IMG/VR virus record: IMGVR_UViG_3300042923_001335
Span: 1 to 36,659 of that record
Origin: a virus
DNA length: 36,659 nucleotides
Direction: 5' to 3' (one strand)
Numbering within the stretch: position 1 is the first letter of the stretch; every line of letters begins with the position of its first letter. A program made the translations under genes and the position numbers. Below the pieces are notes generated by a model. The model made no database searches. It saw only the letters and a list, made by a program, of their open reading frames with translations, and was not told the origin of the DNA. Below, one piece after another: positions 1-6,227 of the stretch.

Positions 1-100
1 AGCGCGAGAGGCCCGACTGCACGTCATGACCCGTTGGGTGCAAGTCCTGGGACCGACTACGGATCAGAAGGTTGGGGGTTCGAATCCCTTCGGGCGCACA
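1..100 (+). repeat. left attachment-site copy with tRNA-Arg(ACG) 3' half
   Basis: This is identical over 100 bp to 36370-36469. From about position 55 it matches the 3' half of a bacterial tRNA-Arg with anticodon loop CTACGGA (57-63, anticodon ACG), a T-loop TTCGAAT and an acceptor 3' strand CGGGCGC (91-97). No complementary GCGCCCG or normal anticodon 5' stem lies upstream, so the tRNA is not complete here. Positions 1-54 instead equal the phage arm beside the integrase at the right end. The junction therefore looks like attP (phage right arm, core, phage left arm) rather than a classical attL. Integration into tRNA 3' ends is usual for tyrosine integrases. Confidence 0.9.
55..98 (+). pseudogene. 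tRNA-Arg(ACG) 3' fragment, left copy
   Basis: The fragment carries the anticodon loop with ACG at 59-61, the anticodon 3' stem TCAGA, a five-base variable region, the T arm and the acceptor 3' strand with discriminator A98. The 5' half (acceptor 5' strand, D arm) is missing in this window, so it is not a functional tRNA as seen. CCA is not encoded. The family call rests on recall of actinobacterial tRNA-Arg(ACG). Confidence 0.75.
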
Positions 101-103
101 GCA

Positions 104-136
104 GAAGCCCCGGAACCGCAACGGTTCCGGGGCTTC
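104..136 (+). terminator. intrinsic terminator after the left tRNA fragment
   Basis: A 15-bp perfect inverted repeat (104-118 with 122-136) has a 3-nt loop and is followed by the T-rich stretch GTTGTTT. It sits six bases after the tRNA 3' end. A host terminator follows the right att copy in the same relative place. The phage left arm therefore carries its own tRNA-type terminator. Confidence 0.8.
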
Positions 137-205
137 GTTGTTTCCAGACTCGGTTGTGCTGTAGCAATCTCTGCAGCATTCCGGTCCCGCGAGGGTGGTC
201 TGCGC

Positions 206-211
206 TACCGT
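206..211 (+). promoter_or_regulatory. -10 element TACCGT, leaderless arrangement
   Basis: TACCGT matches the actinobacterial -10 pattern TANNNT and lies exactly 6 nt before the ATG at 218. This would place the transcript start at the start codon. The same TANNNT-N6-start geometry recurs before the genes at 1017, 11658 and 36569. Confidence 0.5.
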
Positions 212-217
212 CTGGGC

Positions 218-400
218 ATGTTCAGCGACTGGGACAGCATGGACTTCCTCGGGTGGGGGCTCGTCGTCCTGCTCGTGCTCCTCGTGGCCGCGCTCGTGAC
301 GTACCTCGTGCGGTCCTGGGGCACGGCGGGGCGTCGTCGTGCAGCGGAGCGTGCGGAGCTCGAGGACCTACGCCGCCGCGTCGGCCGGGACGACTCGTGA
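218..400 (+). CDS. small single-pass membrane protein
   Basis: This 60-aa protein has a short acidic N-terminus, one strongly hydrophobic segment (about residues 12-31) and a C-terminal Arg/Glu-rich cytoplasmic-type tail. It is the first plus-strand gene after the attachment site. ATG 218 is chosen because a TANNNT box ends 6 nt upstream, which fits leaderless translation; there is no good ribosome-binding site. Its stop overlaps the GTG of the next gene (GTGA), so the two are probably co-translated. No family is recognised. Small membrane proteins at prophage ends can be expressed in lysogens, but nothing in the sequence shows a function. Confidence 0.6.
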   Translation: MFSDWDSMDFLGWGLVVLLVLLVAALVTYLVRSWGTAGRRRAAERAELEDLRRRVGRDDS

Positions 401-555
401 CGCCGGCCGAGCTCGCGCGCGAGCTCCGCGTCACGGCGAAGCGCGTGCGCTCCATCCTCCGCGCGGAATACGGCACCCTGCCAGCCGCGGAGTCACGCTG
501 GCACCTCACCGATGCGCAGGTCGCGCACGTGCGCGCCGTCGTGGCCCGTGGGTGA
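397..555 (+). CDS. small helix-turn-helix-like protein (52 aa)
   Basis: The protein starts at GTG 397, four bases inside the upstream gene. Its sequence (start TPAELAREL, then AKRVRSILR) looks like a short DNA-binding helix-turn-helix, with a basic recognition-type helix at about residues 13-21 and a second helix near the C-terminus. The next gene opens with a closely related motif (TTPAELALEL...VRQWLR), so the two may come from a duplicated HTH. The stop at 553-555 overlaps the next gene's GTG at 548. The role is unknown; it may regulate or partner the HNH-like protein downstream. Confidence 0.55.
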   Translation: MTPAELARELRVTAKRVRSILRAEYGTLPAAESRWHLTDAQVAHVRAVVARG

Positions 556-976
556 GACGACGACACCCGCTGAGCTCGCGCTCGAGCTCGGCGTGACCGC
601 CTCCGCCGTCCGGCAGTGGCTGCGCGACGAAGTCGACCGCGGCGGCGAGACCGGTCTCTGGCTGCTCGACGACGACCTCGCCGCCCGGGTCCGCGCGCGC
701 TTCACCGCGACGGCCACGGCGCGCGCCGCGCGCCCGACCACGTGCGCCGTCGAGGGGTGCGACCGGCCGCTCAAGGGCCGGGGGCTGTGCGTCATGCACT
801 ACAACCGGTGGGACCGGCACGGGTCGACCGAGCGCCGCGACGGCGCGGACCACCAGCGCGCGAAGACGCACTGCCCGAACGGGCACGAGTACACGCCGGA
901 CAACACGATCGTGTTCCCCTCGGACGGGCGGCGACGGTGCCGTACGTGCAGGCGCGAGGGGCGTCGCGCGTCCTGA
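548..976 (+). CDS. HNH-type zinc protein with N-terminal HTH
   Basis: This 142-aa protein has an HTH-like segment at residues 5-25, then a zinc-binding block CxxxxC...GLCxxHYNRWxRHG and a second block CPNGHEYTPDN...RRCRTCRR. This pair of blocks is typical of small actinophage and bacterial proteins annotated as HNH endonucleases. The full His-Asn-His catalytic set is not obvious by eye, so nuclease activity is inferred. Phage HNH proteins often assist terminase or act as homing nucleases. Here the gene lies at the left end, far from the terminase genes. The start is GTG 548, overlapping the preceding gene. Confidence 0.7.
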   Translation: MGETTTPAELALELGVTASAVRQWLRDEVDRGGETGLWLLDDDLAARVRARFTATATARAARPTTCAVEGCDRPLKGRGLCVMHYNRWDRHGSTERRDGADHQRAKTHCPNGHEYTPDNTIVFPSDGRRRCRTCRREGRRAS

Positions 977-980
977 CGAT

Positions 981-996
981 TCGAACAAGTGTTCGA
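981..996 (+). promoter_or_regulatory. perfect LexA (SOS) box
   Basis: TCGAACAAGTGTTCGA is a perfect palindrome with half-sites TCGAAC and GTTCGA separated by 4 nt. This is the LexA binding consensus known in mycobacteria and other actinobacteria. It lies just upstream of a -10 box at 1005-1010 and the GTG at 1017, so LexA binding would block this promoter until DNA damage. Confidence 0.85.
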
Positions 997-1004
997 GCGC
1001 GGCG

Positions 1005-1010
1005 TACCCT
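1005..1010 (+). promoter_or_regulatory. -10 element TACCCT of the LexA-controlled promoter
   Basis: TACCCT ends 6 nt before the GTG at 1017 and follows the LexA box by 8 nt. The geometry implies a leaderless, LexA-repressed transcript. Confidence 0.6.
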
Positions 1011-1016
1011 CGTGCC

Positions 1017-1385
1017 GTGGGTGAGCAAGACGACGGACGGCGGCTGATCCGTCGCAAGCGCGACGACCGGCCCGGGATCGCCGCGTCCGCCCCTCGCCCG
1101 GACCAGCTCGAGGACCGGCCGTGGTCCGAGCGACGCCCGCTGAACTACGACGACCCTCCACGCTCGCCCGTGAAGCCGTCGGGCGACCTGCCCGTGATCG
1201 TCCGCCTGCTCTGGGAGACGCACGAGGAGCTCCTGCCGGCCCGCGCGATCCGGTGGACCGACACCCACGCCATGGTCGTCATCAAGGCGCTCACGCCGCC
1301 GTACAACCAGCACGAGCTCATCGTCTGGCTCCGCGTCGAGGACGTGTTCCGCACGATCCCGCGACGGCCGCGCCCCGTGTCGTGA
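1017..1385 (+). CDS. SOS-regulated hypothetical protein
   Basis: This 122-aa soluble protein has a charged, disordered N-terminal third (Arg/Asp-rich to about residue 55) and a compact C-terminal part with alternating hydrophobics (residues 57-115). No signal peptide, membrane segment or known catalytic motif is visible. GTG 1017 is preferred because a -10 box lies 6 nt upstream; the perfect LexA box at 981-996 strongly suggests DNA-damage induction. It is the last plus-strand gene before the convergent lysis genes. The function is unknown. A part in induction, or a damage-time effect on the host, are both possible. Confidence 0.7.
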   Translation: MGEQDDGRRLIRRKRDDRPGIAASAPRPDQLEDRPWSERRPLNYDDPPRSPVKPSGDLPVIVRLLWETHEELLPARAIRWTDTHAMVVIKALTPPYNQHELIVWLRVEDVFRTIPRRPRPVS

Positions 1386-1386
1386 G

Positions 1387-1439
1387 ACGACGAAGCGCCC
1401 CCGCTCCTCCCACGAGGAGGAGCGGGGGCGCTTCGTCGT
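1387..1439. terminator. strong bidirectional terminator
   Basis: A 23-bp perfect inverted repeat (1387-1409 with 1417-1439) has a 7-nt loop. It lies between the stop of the plus-strand gene at 1385 and the stop of the minus-strand holin gene at 1450. It would end both the left plus-strand transcript and the long minus-strand late transcript. Confidence 0.85.
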
Positions 1440-1449
1440 GCGAGACGGG

Positions 1450-1848
1450 TCAGGCGGGAGAGAGCGGGTCACGTCCCTCGATGCGGCGCAGGTCGTTCAC
1501 CATGGCGCGCTCGTCGGAGGTCAGCGACGTGATGTCGTGCACGCCGTCGTCGTCCGGCTCGACGACCTTTGGTGTCGAGGACAGGCCGAGGTTGCGCAGC
1601 CAGGCGTCGACGGCGGGGATCGCCATGATGCGGGCCAGGGCTGCGGAGACGGCGGCGAGGACCGCGCCCGCGGCGACCACCCACGCGAGCCACGCCTCGG
1701 GCAGGTAGCCGCCGAGCTCGTCGTGCAGGATCGCCGCGACGAGCGGGGCGACGACCCCGAGCACGAGCACGACGGAGACGATGGTCTGGGCCGCGGTGCG
1801 CCAGGACGCACGGGCCGGGTGGGCCTGCTGGGTGGACGTGGCGGTCAC
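1450..1848 (-). CDS. holin
   Basis: This 132-aa protein has two predicted transmembrane helices (about residues 23-42 and 53-76) with a short link between them, and a charged cytoplasmic C-terminus (about 77-132). That topology and size fit phage holins, which form inner-membrane lesions that release or trigger the endolysin. It is the last gene of the late transcript. Its GTG start overlaps the stop of the small membrane gene upstream (GTGA), and the endolysin lies two genes upstream, completing a lysis cassette. The family call is based on topology and context, not on a recognised signature. Confidence 0.75.
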   Translation of the reverse strand: MTATSTQQAHPARASWRTAAQTIVSVVLVLGVVAPLVAAILHDELGGYLPEAWLAWVVAAGAVLAAVSAALARIMAIPAVDAWLRNLGLSSTPKVVEPDDDGVHDITSLTSDERAMVNDLRRIEGRDPLSPA

Positions 1849-2018
1849 GAGGTGGCTCCGATCAGGTGGGCGAGCACCCGCAGGGGCTCGAGGACGAACA
1901 CGTGGACAGCGGCGAGCGCGAGCGCGACGCCGAGGGTGAGGGCCGCGGCCGCGACGGCGGCGGCCGCGGCGGCGCGCCGCGCGAGGCGTGCGGCGCGCCT
2001 GCGGGTGCGCGAGCTCAC
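1845..2018 (-). CDS. small membrane protein of the lysis cassette
   Basis: This 57-aa protein starts at GTG 2018, overlapping the endolysin stop by 4 nt (GTGA). It ends overlapping the holin start by 4 nt. It has an Arg-rich N-terminus (residues 1-15), an Ala-rich stretch and one transmembrane helix (about 16-42). Tight coupling between endolysin and holin suggests a lysis role such as a second holin, antiholin or spanin-like factor. No family is recognised. The Ala/Arg-rich composition at high GC calls for some caution, but the two exact 4-nt overlaps support a real gene. Confidence 0.6.
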   Translation of the reverse strand: MSSRTRRRAARLARRAAAAAAVAAAALTLGVALALAAVHVFVLEPLRVLAHLIGATS

Positions 2019-2935
2019 GCGCGGTAGTGGCGGCGCAGCGCGGCGTTCGTGGCGCCGCCGGCGGCGCCGTCGTCGCGGATGCCGAGGTAGCGCTGGACCT
2101 GGGCGACGGCGTCGCGGGTCGCGGGCCCGAAGTTCCGGTCGAGCTTGATCCCGAGCAGGTTCTGCAGGAGCTCGACCTGCGGGCCGTTGTCGCCGTAGGC
2201 GAGCGACCCGGACCGGTCCGAGACCAGGGCGCGCAGCCACGTCTTGGGCCCCACGACGCCGTCGGGCACCAGGCCCCAGCGCTTCTGCACGCGCCGCGTC
2301 GCGGCGTCCGTCCCCGGGCCGAAGTTCTCGTCGACGGCGACGTTCTCGCCCTGGGTACGCAGGATGCCCTGCCACAGCCCGACCCACCCGCCCTTGGAGC
2401 CCTTCTTGATCACGGGCGGCAGCGGCTTCGGCTTGCTCTTCGTGACCGCCGGTGGGGGCGTCGGCCCGGGCCGCGGGTTGTCGACGAGCTGCGCGTCGAG
2501 CGCCGCGGCGAACGCGGCGACAGCCGCGGGCGAGGCGTTGATCTCGAAGTGCATCTCGTCCTTGCGGCCCGCGTAGTCCCCGCCCCAGCGGATGACCGGG
2601 AAGTCCTCGAGGAGCTTGCGCAGCGCGGTCCTCTGGGCCGGGGTGAACGTGTTCACCCTGCCGAGCGGGTGACGGGTCGCGTTGAGGTCCTCCGCGGTGC
2701 CGGACGCGTGGTTCGACGCGTCGGTGCCGCCCACGATGGGCCGGTTCGCGTAGCCCCAGTCGTCGCGGCCGACGTCGATGTCCTCGACCTCGCGGTCGAA
2801 GCGCTCGTTGAACGCGGTGAACGTCTTCGCGACGTCGCCGGCGCGCACGCGGCCGATCACCCGGGGGATCGCGACGAGCCGGGCGTCGGTGCCCTTCGGG
2901 ATGACGGGCCAGCCGTTCTGGGATGTCTTGCTCAC
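2015..2935 (-). CDS. endolysin: M15-type peptidase with two peptidoglycan-binding repeats
   Basis: In this 306-aa protein the N-terminal domain carries the zinc peptidase M15 (VanY/L-alanyl-D-glutamate or D,D-carboxypeptidase-like) signature: SNHASGTAED, with predicted zinc ligands H76 and D83, and MHFE with H129. A Pro/Lys-rich linker (about 155-178) leads to two peptidoglycan-binding repeats (about 180-236 and 247-303), each with an FGPxT motif. It cuts the peptide part of the host cell wall at lysis. There is no signal peptide, so export depends on the holin. The start is GTG 2935, with a GAGGAGG ribosome-binding site about 6 nt upstream. Confidence 0.92.
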   Translation of the reverse strand: MSKTSQNGWPVIPKGTDARLVAIPRVIGRVRAGDVAKTFTAFNERFDREVEDIDVGRDDWGYANRPIVGGTDASNHASGTAEDLNATRHPLGRVNTFTPAQRTALRKLLEDFPVIRWGGDYAGRKDEMHFEINASPAAVAAFAAALDAQLVDNPRPGPTPPPAVTKSKPKPLPPVIKKGSKGGWVGLWQGILRTQGENVAVDENFGPGTDAATRRVQKRWGLVPDGVVGPKTWLRALVSDRSGSLAYGDNGPQVELLQNLLGIKLDRNFGPATRDAVAQVQRYLGIRDDGAAGGATNAALRRHYRA

Positions 2936-3004
2936 GGGGTGCCTCCTCGGGGCATGACGAAGCCCCGGGCGCCATCGGGCGGCCGGGGCCAGGGTTCGAG
3001 TGGG

Positions 3005-3448
3005 TCAGGTGTCGGGGTTGAGGTGCGCGTCGAGCCGGCGCGCGAGCGCCGTGTGCTGCAGGCGCGCCTCGGAAGCGTTGCCGTCGACGACCTCGCGCAG
3101 ATGTCCGAGGTCGTCGCGCGTCTGCCGGTGGTCGGCACGCAGACCGCCGATGTCGCGGCGCTGCTCGCGCTGCTCGTCCTTGACCTCGGAGACGGCGGTG
3201 AGGACCTCGGCGAACTTCTCGTCGAGGTCCTCGCGCAGGTTCGTGGTGTGGGTGTTCGCGGTCTGGTCGCGCGCCTCGCGTGCGTCGGCTGCGACGGCGC
3301 CGAGCTTCTTCTCCGCGGCGTCGAGCTTCCTGCGCACCGGGCGGTTGATGCGCGCCACGACGACGCCCGCAAGCGCCGCCGTGAGGGGCGGGATCACGAT
3401 GGCGAGGAGCCAGACGTAGGCGGGCGTCCCGGCGGGTGGTGGGGTCAT
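3005..3448 (-). CDS. membrane-anchored coiled-coil protein (DUF2746-like)
   Basis: This 147-aa protein has an N-terminal transmembrane helix (about residues 12-32), then a highly charged helical region (about 38-120) rich in Glu/Asp/Arg and with few prolines, typical of a coiled coil. The layout resembles the DUF2746 proteins found next to lysis genes in many actinophages; that match is recalled, not searched. ATG 3448 overlaps the stop of the tail gene upstream (ATGA), and the endolysin follows. It might tether a lysis or tail component at the membrane, but its function is unknown. Confidence 0.65.
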   Translation of the reverse strand: MTPPPAGTPAYVWLLAIVIPPLTAALAGVVVARINRPVRRKLDAAEKKLGAVAADAREARDQTANTHTTNLREDLDEKFAEVLTAVSEVKDEQREQRRDIGGLRADHRQTRDDLGHLREVVDGNASEARLQHTALARRLDAHLNPDT

Positions 3449-4047
3449 GCGGTCGTCCACCACTGGATGCCGTCGAGGCTGACCCACGTGATCGAGCGCG
3501 AGCCAGACCACATGGGGCGGATCGTGCCGTCGGTGCGGATCTCGACGCGCACGGTCGACTCGGGGGTGTCGGCCGTCGTCGCGCACGCGACCTCGACGTA
3601 GGCCGGCGGGACGTAGGGGGCCGGCAGAGTCGCGAGCACGGCGCCGTTCGCGATCGTGCCCGTCGTGATCCGGATCCCGCCGGCGCACCGCGTGAACCCG
3701 TCGTCGAATCGCTTGACCCGCGGACTCACGCCGAAGGAGTTCGCGGCCATGTTCGTGCCGAACGCCGTGATCGGGGTCCAGGGCTCGAGCAGCGCGGACC
3801 CGGTCGTGATCGCGCGCCACGCGCCGGCGACGGCGAGCCAGAGCTGGAGGTTCGTGCCGGTCCCGGTGACGCACATCTGCCCGTCGACCGGGGACGGGAA
3901 CGCGGCATCGCGGGCAGCGGTCCCGGAGAATCGCGGGACGGCGCGCCCGATCGCGGCGTACCAGACCAGAGACAGGTCGTTCGGGACGGCGGGCGGGTCG
4001 TCGAACGTCGGTAGCTGGATGCCCTGGACGGTGTCGGGTGTGGGCAT
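3445..4047 (-). CDS. tail tip or fibre protein (putative receptor-binding)
   Basis: This 200-aa protein starts at ATG 4047 behind GGAGG. It is rich in aromatic and small polar residues with a beta-strand pattern, has no membrane segment, and its end (DGIQWWTTA) is Trp-rich, as in carbohydrate-binding tips. The segment at about residues 35-80 resembles the 'supplied data/prefix' modules seen in siphovirus tail-tip proteins. It is the last structural gene before lysis, a common place for host-recognition proteins. The specific function is inferred from position and composition. Confidence 0.55.
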   Translation of the reverse strand: MPTPDTVQGIQLPTFDDPPAVPNDLSLVWYAAIGRAVPRFSGTAARDAAFPSPVDGQMCVTGTGTNLQLWLAVAGAWRAITTGSALLEPWTPITAFGTNMAANSFGVSPRVKRFDDGFTRCAGGIRITTGTIANGAVLATLPAPYVPPAYVEVACATTADTPESTVRVEIRTDGTIRPMWSGSRSITWVSLDGIQWWTTA

Positions 4048-4050
4048 TGG

Positions 4051-4224
4051 TCAGACCTCCACGTGCGGGTCGGGGTAGTCCGCCGCGACCGCGACGACCG
4101 TGGTCGGGGTGACGACGAGAGACTGGATGGCGGCAGGGTCGAACCCGAGCGCCCGGATCGCGGCGTCGGGCGACCGGTCCGGGGCGGGCTCGATGAGGAG
4201 CAGGTCGGGCGGGATCTCGGACAC
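4051..4224 (-). CDS. small hypothetical tail-region protein
   Basis: This 57-aa protein starts at GTG 4224 with GAAGGG 10-11 nt upstream. It is acidic and Pro-rich at the N-terminus, with a Val-rich beta-type C-terminal half. It lies 3 nt upstream of the tail-tip gene and 14 nt downstream of the previous tail gene in the same transcript. Short proteins at this place are common in siphoviruses and are sometimes tail-tip chaperones or small tail components. No family is recognised. Confidence 0.5.
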   Translation of the reverse strand: MSEIPPDLLLIEPAPDRSPDAAIRALGFDPAAIQSLVVTPTTVVAVAADYPDPHVEV

Positions 4225-4238
4225 AGGCGGGGTCCCTT

Positions 4239-5066
4239 CTATGCAGGCGGGATGTGGACGATCGCGAGGTCGGGCTGGCGCGAGTCCGCGTTGAACGCGT
4301 CCGCAGGAGCGTCGGACCAGATCGCGACGCCGGTGATCGCGCCGGACAGCCAGGCCGTGACGAGCGCGGATGGGAGCAGGAGCCTCGTGGTCTCGCCCAT
4401 CGCGACGGGCGGGTACCGGTAGGGGCCCATCGGGAACGACGGGGCCGCGGCCGGCGGTGGGGAGCCGGGCGTGTACGCGTGCCCGTACACGACGGGCGAG
4501 ACGAGCGGCGGCTCGGGCGCGCCCGTGCCGGCGCGGCGCCACAGCAGGGACACGCCGGTGATCGTCGAGCCGGACGGCACCAGGGACGCGAGCGGCCCGT
4601 AGTAGCCGACCGTGGCACGGTCCACCATCTGCTGCGCGACGACCTCGCCGACGGCGCCGATCGGCAGGATCTGCCGGCCCTGCGCCCAGCCCATGAGCGG
4701 GCCCGCGTTGTCGTACCGCGACCACGCGCCCGTCCCGTAGTTCACGGGCCGGTCCAGGAACCAGCCCGACGACGACCGGACCCGCAGCTCGACGTCCTCC
4801 ACCGCGGCCCCGGCCGGCGGCGCCTCGCACACCACGACCCACGACGACGACGTCGGCATGACGAGCACCTGGTCCCCGACGGTGGGCGTGTACCCGGGGT
4901 TGAGGCGCATGTCGGGGATCGGAGGCCCGTCACCGAGCGCGACCGTGACCGACCCGACCCCGACCTCGCGCACGACCCCGATCCGGGACACGGGCGCCGC
5001 GCCGTCCCCGACGGTGCGCTGGGTGGCGCGCGCGAGCTCGAGCGTCGCCCGGGTCGGGTCCGTCAC
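4239..5066 (-). CDS. minor tail protein
   Basis: This 275-aa protein starts at GTG 5066, overlapping the upstream stop (GTGA). The first 85 residues form a small beta-rich domain with an OB-like pattern (VGSVTVALGD...GDQVLVMP), as in baseplate-type tail proteins. Residues 95-275 look like a jellyroll or carbohydrate-binding domain, with many Gly/Pro turns and aromatics. Its place after two other tail-tip genes fits a baseplate or tail-tip component. The exact family is not identified. Confidence 0.65.
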   Translation of the reverse strand: MTDPTRATLELARATQRTVGDGAAPVSRIGVVREVGVGSVTVALGDGPPIPDMRLNPGYTPTVGDQVLVMPTSSSWVVVCEAPPAGAAVEDVELRVRSSSGWFLDRPVNYGTGAWSRYDNAGPLMGWAQGRQILPIGAVGEVVAQQMVDRATVGYYGPLASLVPSGSTITGVSLLWRRAGTGAPEPPLVSPVVYGHAYTPGSPPPAAAPSFPMGPYRYPPVAMGETTRLLLPSALVTAWLSGAITGVAIWSDAPADAFNADSRQPDLAIVHIPPA

Positions 5067-6226
5067 GCCGCCACCTCCCCGAGGTTCCTGGTCGACGCGC
5101 CGAAGCGTCCGCCCGCGACGAGCGGGATCGTGAGCTCGTCGACGATGTGCCGCGAGATCGACGTCACCGGGGACGTGTGGTCGGTGACGACGTCGACGAC
5201 GTCCCCACCCTCGAGCGGGAACAGCGGCACGGACGTGAGGTCGAGCGAGGTGCCGACGCCGGTGAGTTGGGCGACGTCGGCGATCGCGACCCGCTCGCAC
5301 TGCACCCGCGACGTCAGCGACGGGACCGCGCGGAAGTGAGCCTTCTTGCCCCACCCGCCGGAGTCGGGGTCGCCGTACCGCGTCAGGGACCCGGTGCGGT
5401 CGTCGACCGCGACGCCCTGCACGGGGGCGTCCGCGCCGTCCGGGGTGTCTCCGGTGACGACGGCCGCGTTGTAGACGGGGTCGCGCGACGTCGTGCCCGT
5501 CGCGTCGAGCAGGATCCCGCCCGGCCCGGCCTGGAACCGGAACACCGGGGCCGAGTTCAGGGTCGGGGCGTCGGCGATCACGAAGCGGCCCGTGGGGTCG
5601 GCGTAGACGACGCAGCCGATGGACTCGGCGAGGGCCTGTACGCCGTCGGCCCACCGGTCCCGGTCGACGACCGTCGCCGGGACGCGCCGGTCAGCGGTGG
5701 TGAGGATCGCGACGTCCGCGCCCGGCAGGGACTCCAGGATCAGGTCACGGATGATCGCGACCGCGGACGGGCCGCGCAGCATCCGCGGCGAGTGGAACCG
5801 GTCGTCCACCACCCACGACTCACGCGACACGCCCGAGACCTGGGCGCCGGTGCGGCTCAGCAGGGACCCGGCGACGTCGTCGATGCGGAACACCCCGAGC
5901 GGGACCCACTCCGTCCTGCCGCCGGAGTAGACCAGGCCGGAACGGAGCGTGATCTCCTGCCCATCCGTACCCAGCGGCTCCGCGCCGGTCCGCGTCGCTG
6001 GGTAGGCCGGCTCGTCACGGAAGAGGTCGCCGGGCAGGCGCGGGGCGATCACCAGGTCGCACGTGCGGCGCACGATCGAGCGCGACCGCACCGTCACCTG
6101 CCCGCCCGTCACCGGCAGCGAGCGGCCCCCGTACAAGGGCTGCCCGCCGCGGGCGACGGTGGCGCGGGTGATGACCTGGTGCGGGCGCGTGACCGCGTCC
6201 AGGTAGGCGTCGGACACCACCCACAC
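5063..6226 (-). CDS. minor tail protein (tail-tip, DUF5047-like)
   Basis: This 387-aa protein starts at GTG 6226, chosen because AGGGG lies about 9 nt upstream and it begins 1 nt after the preceding gene. The N-terminal part (VSDAYLDAVTRPHQVITRA...) resembles DUF5047-type actinophage tail proteins from memory. The middle carries regular beta strands (...GVFRIDDV...). The C-terminal third looks like the conserved tail-tip core seen in baseplate hub proteins. It probably forms part of the distal tail complex that joins the tube to receptor-binding proteins. Confidence 0.65.
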   Translation of the reverse strand: MWVVSDAYLDAVTRPHQVITRATVARGGQPLYGGRSLPVTGGQVTVRSRSIVRRTCDLVIAPRLPGDLFRDEPAYPATRTGAEPLGTDGQEITLRSGLVYSGGRTEWVPLGVFRIDDVAGSLLSRTGAQVSGVSRESWVVDDRFHSPRMLRGPSAVAIIRDLILESLPGADVAILTTADRRVPATVVDRDRWADGVQALAESIGCVVYADPTGRFVIADAPTLNSAPVFRFQAGPGGILLDATGTTSRDPVYNAAVVTGDTPDGADAPVQGVAVDDRTGSLTRYGDPDSGGWGKKAHFRAVPSLTSRVQCERVAIADVAQLTGVGTSLDLTSVPLFPLEGGDVVDVVTDHTSPVTSISRHIVDELTIPLVAGGRFGASTRNLGEVAA

Positions 6227-6227
6227 G

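Noticed and set aside
1-100. Complete tRNA-Arg gene at the left end
   Set aside because: No acceptor 5' strand GCGCCCG or D arm is present; only the 3' half matches.
26-217. N-terminal extension of the first plus-strand frame through the tRNA fragment
   Set aside because: It would translate the tRNA 3' half and the terminator hairpin; the ATG at 218 with a leaderless promoter is the sensible start.
1845-2975. Long minus-strand frame over the endolysin
   Set aside because: Arg/Pro-rich shadow except for the last 57 codons, which form the small membrane gene at 1845-2018.
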